The position numbers were made by a program, and so were the translations under genes. From Firmicutes bacterium CAG:534 (GTDB lineage: Bacteria > Bacillota > Clostridia > Lachnospirales > Lachnospiraceae), in assembly GCA_000436115.1 (NCBI GenBank), contig FR894542.1, forward strand, positions 5,292-11,910: 6,619 nt of DNA, read 5' to 3'. Under the pieces are notes generated by a model that was given only the letters and a program-made list of their open reading frames with translations, was not told the origin of the DNA and made no database searches. The number at the start of each line of letters is the position of its first letter. Position 1 is the stretch's first letter. Below are positions 1-6,043 of this stretch, one piece after another.

Positions 1-213
1 CTTAAAGCGGAAGAGGCTCTTTATTCCCTTCGGCTTACACCCAAGGAAGCTGCAGGCTATATGGCAGGGGAAACCTTTGCCGCCCAAGGAGAAAAGGGGT
101 GGTATCTGATCCTTTCGGAGGACTATTCTGCGGGATGGGGAAAGCTTGCGGGAGGCATCATGAAAAATCATTACCCAAAGGGACTGAGAAAGCAGATCTT
201 CCTGGAAAATTAA
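1..213 (+). CDS. RsmF-type 16S rRNA (cytosine-C5) methyltransferase, C-terminal fragment
   Basis: This is the last 70 codons of a gene that begins left of the window; it is open in frame 1 and ends at TAA 211-213. The residues resemble the C-terminal RNA-binding (PUA-like) region of NOL1/NOP2/Sun-family rRNA m5C methyltransferases of the RsmF/YebU type. Visible signatures are a leucine-rich stretch ending LRLTPKEAAGYMAGET, then GWYLI, then AGWGKLAGG, and the terminal KNHYPKGLRK. The GWGK...G..KN.YPKGLR pattern is what I recognise as typical of this family's tail. Such enzymes use S-adenosylmethionine to methylate cytosines of 16S rRNA in the cytoplasm; the catalytic methyltransferase domain lies outside the window and cannot be checked. 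The downstream promoter starts two bases after the stop, so this gene appears to end its own transcription unit or read into the next gene; no hairpin terminator is visible. Confidence 0.8.
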   Translation, partial: LKAEEALYSLRLTPKEAAGYMAGETFAAQGEKGWYLILSEDYSAGWGKLAGGIMKNHYPKGLRKQIFLEN

Positions 214-214
214 G

Positions 215-242
215 TTGAAAAAGCCGGGGGATAACGTATAAT
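215..242 (+). promoter_or_regulatory. Sigma-A-type promoter for the TPR lipoprotein gene
   Basis: A TTGAAA -35 element (215-220) and a perfect TATAAT -10 element (237-242) are separated by 16 bases. Transcription would start near 249, about 33 bases before the lipoprotein start codon. The -35 begins two bases after the upstream stop codon, so the lipoprotein gene can be expressed independently of the methyltransferase gene. No operator-like repeat is visible around it. Confidence 0.75.
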
Positions 243-281
243 AAAATCAGAGGAAACATGTAAGACAGCCCAGAGAAATGA

Positions 282-1334
282 GTGAACGATACCATGAGGA
301 AAAAAACATATCTTTTTGCGGCTCTTTATGCAGCCCTGCTTCTTTCCGGCTGCGGCGCAGCCAAAAGTGATTATATCAGTGCCGGCATGGAGCAGGTAAA
401 GACGCTGGAGTATGACAGCGCCCTTGAGAGCTTTGCGGCGGCCAGGGAAGCAGGAGAGGATGAACGATTAGTAAACAGAGGCGAAGGTCTGGCATATATG
501 GGGAAGACCATGTATGCGGAAGCAGCACAGGCTTTTGAAAGCGCATTGTCCGGCAGCAGCGGAATAGTAAGCGCTCTGGATTATGATATTAATTATTATC
601 TGGCAACAGCGTATTATAAGCAGGGAGAAAAGGAAAAAGCCATTCAGGTCTATGATGCGATCATCGGACTTTTGGAGGACGCCGAGGATGCTTATTACCT
701 GCGTGGGGTGATCTGTACCGAGGAAGGCAGGTTAGAGGAGGCAAAGGCGGACTTTGACAAAGTGATCACACTGGATCCTACGGGGTATGACAGGCTGATC
801 GAGATCTACTGCGTACTGGATGCAAACGGCTACGGGGAAACCGGCAAGGAATATCTTCAGACAGCAATGGACGGCGGAACCAGAAATATGACCAACTATG
901 AAAAGGGCCGTATCTGCTATTATCTGGAGGATTATGAGAACGCCAGGACTTACCTGGAAAAGGCCAGAGAAGAAAGCGGCTACGAGGCAGTTTTATTTCT
1001 GGGGAAAACCTATGAAACCCTGGGAGATAACAATTACGCCATCAGCGTTTACAATACCTACCTTGAGAGCGGAAATCAGAATGCCCAGGTTTTAAACCAG
1101 CTTGGTCTTTGCAGAATGAAGGTAGGAGACTATGAGGGAGCGCTCACAGCCTTTCAGACGGCAATGAATATTGAGGACAATGGAATGCTCCAGACCCTGA
1201 AGTTAAATGAGATCATTGCCTATGAACAGCTCCACGATTTTCAGAAGGCTTCTGTCCTGATGAAAAGCTATCTGGGAACCTATCCTGATGATCAGGAGGC
1301 CCAGAGAGAATATATTTTCTTAAAGACCAGATAA
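282..1334 (+). CDS. Tetratricopeptide-repeat lipoprotein
   Basis: A 350-residue protein with a lipoprotein signal peptide: positive residues (RKK, 6-8), a hydrophobic stretch (10-21) and lipobox LLSGC, with Cys24 as the predicted lipidation site. It should be exported and anchored to the outer face of the membrane. The remainder is almost entirely degenerate TPR helix pairs, roughly at 31-62, 64-95, 104-134, 137-166, 206-232, 236-264, 270-300 and 306-335. Recognisable examples are YKQGEKEKAIQVYDAII, EEGRLEEAKADFDKVITLDP and KVGDYEGALTAFQTAM. TPR arrays bind proteins or peptides; there is no catalytic domain and the partner is unknown. The start is uncertain: GTG 282 has a weak AGAG six bases upstream, while ATG 294 (MRKKTYLF) gives a more usual signal peptide but no clear ribosome binding site. 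The gene has its own promoter and is followed by a terminator-like hairpin, so it is probably monocistronic. Confidence 0.85.
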   Translation: MNDTMRKKTYLFAALYAALLLSGCGAAKSDYISAGMEQVKTLEYDSALESFAAAREAGEDERLVNRGEGLAYMGKTMYAEAAQAFESALSGSSGIVSALDYDINYYLATAYYKQGEKEKAIQVYDAIIGLLEDAEDAYYLRGVICTEEGRLEEAKADFDKVITLDPTGYDRLIEIYCVLDANGYGETGKEYLQTAMDGGTRNMTNYEKGRICYYLEDYENARTYLEKAREESGYEAVLFLGKTYETLGDNNYAISVYNTYLESGNQNAQVLNQLGLCRMKVGDYEGALTAFQTAMNIEDNGMLQTLKLNEIIAYEQLHDFQKASVLMKSYLGTYPDDQEAQREYIFLKTR

Positions 1335-1369
1335 GCTCAAAATAAAATTAAATGCAACTTTAATTTATT

Positions 1370-1417
1370 GCACAACATATTGTGTTTACATAATGTACTT
1401 AACATAATATGTTGTGC
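1370..1417. promoter_or_regulatory. Tandem NrdR-box-like operators upstream of nrdD
   Basis: Two 16-base near-palindromes, at 1370-1385 (GCACAACATATTGTGT) and 1402-1417 (ACATAATATGTTGTGC), are separated by 16 bases, so their centres are 32 bases apart, about three helical turns. Compared with the NrdR-box consensus as I remember it (acaCwAtATaTwGtgt), the first matches 14 of 16 positions and the second 13 of 16. Each is the reverse complement of the other at 15 of 16 positions. NrdR is the ATP-cone/zinc-ribbon repressor of ribonucleotide reductase genes and typically uses paired boxes with this spacing. The pair sits just upstream of the nrdD -35 element, which is the expected gene. NrdR itself is not encoded in this window. 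Confidence 0.75.
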
Positions 1418-1422
1418 TTTTT
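1370..1422 (+). terminator. Terminator-like hairpin after the TPR lipoprotein gene
   Basis: The left arm 1370-1386 pairs with the right arm 1401-1417 over 17 base pairs, all Watson-Crick except one G-U (1382/1405), around a 14-base loop. Five T residues (1418-1422) follow directly. This is the form of an intrinsic terminator, placed 35 bases after the lipoprotein stop. The stem is A/T-rich and lacks a G/C-rich base, and the same bases match NrdR operators, so terminator function may be weak or secondary. Confidence 0.5.
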
Positions 1423-1423
1423 G

Positions 1424-1452
1424 TTGACTTTTTTGGGTCATGATGGTATGCT
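1424..1452 (+). promoter_or_regulatory. Promoter of the nrdD-metY gene run
   Basis: TTGACT (-35, 1424-1429) and TATGCT (-10, 1447-1452) are separated by 17 bases. The bases TGG precede the -10, giving an extended -10 (TGn) that can compensate for its imperfect match. The start would be near 1459, giving a leader of about 100 nt before the nrdD ATG. The second NrdR-like box ends six bases before the -35, so a repressor bound there could hinder RNA polymerase. Confidence 0.65.
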
Positions 1453-1547
1453 AAATGTAAGCGGCATTTCCAAGGTTATGTCAACCAGAGTCATGTGGTT
1501 ACAAGCCGGACGGAGTGTCTTTTCGACTAAGTACACGGGAAGAATTT

Positions 1548-1553
1548 GGAGGG
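1548..1553 (+). promoter_or_regulatory. Ribosome binding site that fixes the nrdD start
   Basis: GGAGGG at 1548-1553 is a strong Shine-Dalgarno sequence. Its core (1548-1552) lies eight bases before ATG 1561, the ideal distance. An in-frame TTG at 1546 overlaps this site and the ATG at 1555 is too close to it, so both are rejected as starts and the protein begins MFQVIKRGG. Confidence 0.8.
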
Positions 1554-1560
1554 GATGTTC

Positions 1561-3951
1561 ATGTTTCAGGTAATCAAAAGAGGAGGAGAAGTCACAGATT
1601 TTACCTTAACGAAGATCAGTGACGCTATTATGAAGGCGTTTAATGCCACAGATGTCCAGTACAACAATGATGTGGTCGATCTGCTGGCTTTGCGTGTAAC
1701 GGCTGATTTTCAGGGAAAGGTGAAGGAAGACGGCGTCCATGTGGAGGATATTCAGGACAGCGTGGAAAAGGTACTTGGACAGGCCGGTTATGAGGAGGCT
1801 GCCAAGGCCTATATTCTGTACCGTAAACAGCGGGAAAAGATGCGCACCATGAAATCCACCATTCTTGATTACAAGGATGTGGTGAACAGCTATGTTAAGG
1901 TAGAGGATTGGCGTGTAAAGGAAAATTCTACCGTTACTTATTCCGTGGGAGGACTGATCCTGAGCAATTCCGGAGCAGTTACGGCAAACTACTGGCTTTC
2001 GGAAATTTATGATGATGAGATCGCACAGGCCCACCGCAATGCCGATATCCATATCCATGACCTTTCCATGCTTACAGGATATTGCGCAGGCTGGTCTTTA
2101 AAGCAGCTGATCACAGAAGGGCTTGGAGGGATCGTAGGCAAGATCACTTCAGCGCCGGCAGCCCATCTGTCTGTTTTGTGTAATCAGATGGTAAACTTTC
2201 TGGGGATTATGCAGAATGAGTGGGCAGGGGCACAGGCCTTTTCTTCCTTTGACACTTATCTGGCTCCCTTTGTAAAGGTGGACAATCTTTCTTATAAAGA
2301 AGTGAAAAAATGCATCGAGGCGTTTATTTACGGGGTAAATACGCCTAGCCGCTGGGGAACCCAGGCGCCTTTTTCAAACATTACCCTTGACTGGACCGTG
2401 CCCAGTGACCTTGCAGAGCTTCCGGCCATTGTGGGCGGTAAGGAAATGGATTTTAAGTACAAGGACTGCAAGAAAGAAATGGATATGATTAATAAGGCCT
2501 TTATTGAGACCATGATCGAGGGTGATGCCAACGGCAGAGGCTTCCAGTATCCGATCCCCACTTATTCCATTACCAAGGATTTTGACTGGTCTGATACAGA
2601 AAATAACAGGCTGCTGTTTGAGATGACAGCTAAATACGGAACCCCTTATTTTTCAAATTATATCAACTCTGATATGGAACCAAGCGACGTGCGCAGCATG
2701 TGCTGCAGGCTCCGCCTTGACCTCAGGGAGCTTCGCAAGAAAACAGGCGGATACTTTGGATCAGGAGAAAGCACGGGAAGCGTTGGCGTTGTGACGATCA
2801 ATATGCCAAGGATTGCTTATCTGTCAGCAAATAAGGATGATTTTTATAAGCGTCTTAACAGAATGATGGATCTGGCGGCAAGATCCCTTAAGATGAAGCG
2901 TGAGGTAATTACCAAGCTCTTAAATGAGGGCTTATATCCCTATACCAAGAGATATCTTGGAAGCTTTGACAATCATTTTTCGACCATCGGCCTGATCGGA
3001 ATGAATGAAGTAGGCTTAAATGCAAACTGGCTGAGAGCCGATATGACCGATAAGAAGACCCAGGAGTTTACCAAAGAGGTTCTGAACCATATGAGGAACC
3101 GCCTTTCCGATTATCAGGAGGAGTACGGAGACTTATATAACCTTGAGGCAACACCTGCAGAAAGTACGACCTATCGTCTGGCAAAGCATGACAAAAAGAG
3201 ATGGCCCGCCATCAAAACAGCGGGAAAACCGGGAGATACGCCGTACTATACCAATTCCTCCCATCTTCCTGTGGATTTTTCTGAGGACATTTTCGACGCT
3301 CTGGATATTCAGGATGAGCTTCAGACCCTTTACACATCAGGAACGGTATTCCACGCATTTCTGGGCGAAAAGCTTCCGGACTGGAAGGCTGCGGCAGATC
3401 TGGTGAGAACCATTGCGGAAAATTATAAGCTGCCTTATTATACGCTTTCTCCTACTTATTCCATCTGCCGTGAGCATGGTTATCTTGCAGGAGAGCAGAA
3501 GGTATGCCCTCACTGCGGAAAGACAACGGAGGTTTACAGCAGGATCACAGGCTACTACAGACCTGTCCAGAACTGGAATGACGGAAAGCTGCAGGAATAT
3601 GCAAACCGGAAAACCTACAAGATCGGAAGCTCTGTTTTAAAGCGTCCCATTACAAGTGTTGTGACCCTTTCGGATTATGAGGAGCCAAAGGCTTCCGTTT
3701 CCGTAGAACACCCGGAGCGGGTTGCGTACCTGTTTACCACAAAGACCTGTCCGAACTGTAAGCTTGCCAAGGAATATCTGAAGGATTTTCCTTACCTTCT
3801 GATTGATGCGGAGGAGAATATGGAGCTGGCAGCAAGATATGGGGTGATGCAGGCCCCTACGCTGGTGATTGCAAAGGATGACAAGATCAAGAAGTATGTG
3901 AATGCTTCCCGCATTAAGGAGTTTGCGGACAGTCTGAAGGTACTGGTTTAA
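1561..3951 (+). CDS. nrdD: Class III anaerobic ribonucleoside-triphosphate reductase with fused C-terminal glutaredoxin-like domain
   Basis: A 796-residue cytoplasmic glycyl-radical enzyme that reduces ribonucleoside triphosphates to deoxy forms without oxygen. Residues 1 to about 92 form an ATP-cone (VIKRGGEVTDFTLTKI start), the dATP/ATP activity switch. The catalytic barrel contains Cys175 (GYCAGWSLKQL) and the finger-loop pair Cys381-Cys382 (RSMCCRLR), one of which should carry the thiyl radical. A zinc site is seen as Cys636-x2-His639 and Cys649-x2-Cys652, followed by the radical motif RITGYYRPVQNWNDGK with Gly664 as the predicted radical site. Residues about 720-796 form a thioredoxin-fold domain with a CPNC redox motif (Cys730, Cys733) and a likely cis-proline in MQAPTLV. 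The fused dithiol domain suggests a thioredoxin/glutaredoxin-reduced rather than formate-reduced enzyme (inference). It needs an NrdG activase, whose gene is not in this window. The upstream NrdR-like boxes fit its function. It is probably co-transcribed with metY, 37 bases downstream. Confidence 0.95.
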   Translation: MFQVIKRGGEVTDFTLTKISDAIMKAFNATDVQYNNDVVDLLALRVTADFQGKVKEDGVHVEDIQDSVEKVLGQAGYEEAAKAYILYRKQREKMRTMKSTILDYKDVVNSYVKVEDWRVKENSTVTYSVGGLILSNSGAVTANYWLSEIYDDEIAQAHRNADIHIHDLSMLTGYCAGWSLKQLITEGLGGIVGKITSAPAAHLSVLCNQMVNFLGIMQNEWAGAQAFSSFDTYLAPFVKVDNLSYKEVKKCIEAFIYGVNTPSRWGTQAPFSNITLDWTVPSDLAELPAIVGGKEMDFKYKDCKKEMDMINKAFIETMIEGDANGRGFQYPIPTYSITKDFDWSDTENNRLLFEMTAKYGTPYFSNYINSDMEPSDVRSMCCRLRLDLRELRKKTGGYFGSGESTGSVGVVTINMPRIAYLSANKDDFYKRLNRMMDLAARSLKMKREVITKLLNEGLYPYTKRYLGSFDNHFSTIGLIGMNEVGLNANWLRADMTDKKTQEFTKEVLNHMRNRLSDYQEEYGDLYNLEATPAESTTYRLAKHDKKRWPAIKTAGKPGDTPYYTNSSHLPVDFSEDIFDALDIQDELQTLYTSGTVFHAFLGEKLPDWKAAADLVRTIAENYKLPYYTLSPTYSICREHGYLAGEQKVCPHCGKTTEVYSRITGYYRPVQNWNDGKLQEYANRKTYKIGSSVLKRPITSVVTLSDYEEPKASVSVEHPERVAYLFTTKTCPNCKLAKEYLKDFPYLLIDAEENMELAARYGVMQAPTLVIAKDDKIKKYVNASRIKEFADSLKVLV

Positions 3952-3988
3952 AAATGGGACGAATGGCGTTTGCGGAAGGAAGAAGGAT

Positions 3989-5272
3989 ATGAGCGATTAC
4001 AGGATGAATACCAAGTGTGTGCAGGCAGGATATACCCCTGGGAACGGGCAGCCCAGACAGATCCCGATCATACAGTCTACCACCTTTAAATATGATACCA
4101 GCGAGGATATGGGAAAGCTCTTTGATCTGGAAGCAAGCGGATATTTCTATTCCAGACTGCAAAATCCTACGAATGATTATGTGGCTGCAAAGATTGCAGC
4201 CCTTGAGGGAGGAAGCGCAGCCATGCTGACCTCCTCCGGACAGGCCGCCAATTTCTTTGCACTGTTTAATATCTGTGAGGCGGGAAGCCATATTGTGGCC
4301 TCTTCGTCTATTTATGGAGGAACCTTTAATCTGATCTCCGTAACCATGGCAAAGATGGGGATTTCAGTAACCTTTCTTTCACCCGACTGTACGCCGGAGG
4401 AACTAGACGGAGCATTTCAGGAAAATACAAGGGCGGTTTTTGGGGAGACCATTGCAAACCCGGCGCTTACCGTACTGGATATTGAAAAATTTGCAAAGGC
4501 CGCACATGCACATGGAGTACCGTTAGTTGTAGATAATACCTTCCCCACCCCGGTAAACTGCAGACCCATTGAATGGGGAGCAGATATTGTGACGCATTCC
4601 ACCACAAAATATATGGACGGCCATGGGGCGGCAGTAGGGGGAGCCATTGTAGATGCCGGCCGATTTGACTGGATGGCCCATCAGGATAAATTTTCCGGGC
4701 TTTGCAGGCCGGACGAATCTTACCATGGGATCACCTACGCAGAAAAATTTGGAAAGGAAGGGGCATTTATTACAAAATGTACCTCCCAGCTTATGAGGGA
4801 TCTTGGCTGCATCCAATCGCCTCAAAGCGCCTTTTATTTAAATCTGGGACTGGAATCCCTCCATGTGAGAATGCCAAGGCATGTGGAAAATGGGCAGGCA
4901 GTAGCGGAATTCCTGGAAAAACAGGAGCAGGTGGCTTATGTGAATTATCCCGGGCTTCCCGGAAATCAGTATTATGAACTCGCAAAAAAATATATGCCAA
5001 ACGGCGGCTGCGGCGTTGTTTCCTTTGAATTGAAGGGAGGCAGAAAGGCGGCAGAGGCCTTCATGAAGCATTTAAAGCTGGCAGCGATTGAGACCCATGT
5101 TGCAGATGCCAGAACCTGTTGTCTGAATCCGGCGACTTCCACCCATAGACAGATGACGGAGGAACAGCTGCTTGAAGCCGGTGTTCCGGCAGGACTTGTG
5201 AGGATTTCCTGCGGTCTGGAGGACAAAGAGGATTTAATTGCCGACCTGGCACAGGCATTACAGGCCATTTGA
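3989..5272 (+). CDS. metY: O-acetylhomoserine sulfhydrylase (O-acetylhomoserine aminocarboxypropyltransferase)
   Basis: A 427-residue PLP enzyme of the Cys/Met-metabolism (cystathionine gamma-synthase-like) family, cytoplasmic. It is expected to convert O-acetyl-L-homoserine and sulfide to homocysteine and acetate, the direct-sulfhydrylation route to methionine. Visible hallmarks: Tyr54 and Arg56 in YFYSRLQNPT (phosphate contact from the partner subunit), the SSGQAA loop (82-87), Tyr109 in SSIYGGT (ring stacking), Asp182 in VVDNTFPTP (pyridine nitrogen), and Lys207 in HSTTKYMDGHG (Schiff base). The C-terminal region has THVADARTCCLNPATSTH and LVRISCGLED, both typical. Full length near 425-430 favours MetY over the shorter MetB/MetC/MetZ enzymes, although related lyases cannot be excluded. 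The ATG has GGAAGGA eight bases upstream (3974-3980). It lies 37 bases after nrdD with no terminator, S-box or T-box in the gap, so it probably depends on the nrdD transcript or a promoter inside nrdD. Confidence 0.92.
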   Translation: MSDYRMNTKCVQAGYTPGNGQPRQIPIIQSTTFKYDTSEDMGKLFDLEASGYFYSRLQNPTNDYVAAKIAALEGGSAAMLTSSGQAANFFALFNICEAGSHIVASSSIYGGTFNLISVTMAKMGISVTFLSPDCTPEELDGAFQENTRAVFGETIANPALTVLDIEKFAKAAHAHGVPLVVDNTFPTPVNCRPIEWGADIVTHSTTKYMDGHGAAVGGAIVDAGRFDWMAHQDKFSGLCRPDESYHGITYAEKFGKEGAFITKCTSQLMRDLGCIQSPQSAFYLNLGLESLHVRMPRHVENGQAVAEFLEKQEQVAYVNYPGLPGNQYYELAKKYMPNGGCGVVSFELKGGRKAAEAFMKHLKLAAIETHVADARTCCLNPATSTHRQMTEEQLLEAGVPAGLVRISCGLEDKEDLIADLAQALQAI

Positions 5273-5311
5273 CAGCATATTTATAAGCAAGCATAAGGAA
5301 GCGGAGAGCTT

Positions 5312-6031
5312 ATGTCAGTTAGTCTTACGGGAGCGGACAGATATATCAGGGTCAGACGGGCAAACGGCCAGATCACCTATGGCGGGGATCAGGGGTTTTT
5401 TGCAAAGGAGACTGTGGGCCGGCAGGAGCGTAAACGCAGCAGTGGCTGCGGTGCAGTTGCTTTTGGGGATCTGCTTCTTTACCTTGCAGCGAAAAAAAGT
5501 TCCTGTATACAAAGCTGGAACAAAAGTTATGTAAACCGAATATTGGAAGAAAAACAGTATGTAGAATACGCAGGCCGGGTGTTTGCGCATTTGGGGTTTT
5601 TACCAAAGGCAGGCTATGGCGGACTGCAGCTTGCACATGGATTTAATAAAGCCATGCGAAGAAGCGGGAGCAGTTTAAGGGCAAAATGGGGATGGTCCGG
5701 GAAAAAGCTTTTTTCCAGGATTATGGAAATGCTGCAAAAGGACATTCCCGTGATCCTTTGTATTCCGCAAATGGTTCTTCCCAAGGAAAAAAAGGACAGC
5801 CTTGCTTTTTATACCAAAGAGCAGGGCTCTTTCTGTTTTCAAAAATCAGCGTCCGTTACGGCACATTATGTTGTGGTGACAGAGTGGATTACTGATCCTG
5901 CAGATGAAACAGGATATTTTAGAATTTCTTCCTGGGGAAAAGAATATTATGTAAACTGGAAAGAATATGAAGCATTCATGTATGGGCATTTTCTGGGTAC
6001 GCTATTAGGGAATATTCTTTATATCAGATAA
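5312..6031 (+). CDS. Putative C39/papain-like cysteine peptidase family protein
   Basis: A 239-residue protein that I cannot name. It has no signal peptide or clear membrane segment, so it is probably cytoplasmic. Motifs in order: GGDQGFF (24-30); SSGCGAVAFGDLLLYL with Cys46 at the start of a helix, as in papain-like/C39 peptidases; TAHYVVVTEW with His185 at the start of a strand, like the GHWVVV-type histidine of C39 domains; and a short turn to FRISSWGKEYYVNW (203-216), where a tryptophan-glycine pair sits where C39 and papain enzymes carry their third catalytic residue. That position appears to be Ser (206/207) rather than Asn or Asp, so the protein may be a divergent or inactive peptidase or an amidase-like relative. 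The ATG has GGAGAG just upstream (5303-5308). It lies 39 bases after metY and 12 bases before the MATE gene, suggesting co-expression. The fold is inference from motif order and spacing. Confidence 0.6.
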   Translation: MSVSLTGADRYIRVRRANGQITYGGDQGFFAKETVGRQERKRSSGCGAVAFGDLLLYLAAKKSSCIQSWNKSYVNRILEEKQYVEYAGRVFAHLGFLPKAGYGGLQLAHGFNKAMRRSGSSLRAKWGWSGKKLFSRIMEMLQKDIPVILCIPQMVLPKEKKDSLAFYTKEQGSFCFQKSASVTAHYVVVTEWITDPADETGYFRISSWGKEYYVNWKEYEAFMYGHFLGTLLGNILYIR

Positions 6032-6043
6032 GACGGGAGAAAG

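Noticed and set aside
1546..1560. Longer nrdD start at TTG 1546 or ATG 1555
   Set aside because: TTG 1546 overlaps the Shine-Dalgarno sequence and ATG 1555 is only two bases beyond the GGAGG core; ATG 1561 has ideal spacing and gives the usual NrdD N-terminus.
1448..1573. A 41-residue reading frame in the nrdD leader overlapping the nrdD start, a possible leader peptide
   Set aside because: Its ATG lies inside the predicted -10 element, so it would not be transcribed from that promoter. The internal ATG at 1478 has only AAGG two bases upstream, too close to act well, and the residues show no regulatory pattern such as a run of one amino acid.
3914..4291. Antisense reading frame across the nrdD-metY junction
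   Set aside because: It overlaps two well-supported genes, has no ribosome binding site or recognisable domain, and is best explained as a shadow of metY codon use.
4417..5294. Cluster of antisense reading frames within metY
   Set aside because: All lie opposite the conserved PLP enzyme, are short and mutually overlapping, and show no protein-family features.
5273..5311. Possible terminator or promoter between metY and the peptidase-like gene
   Set aside because: No stem with a T-tract and no paired -35/-10 elements could be found in the 39 bases; only the ribosome binding site is convincing.
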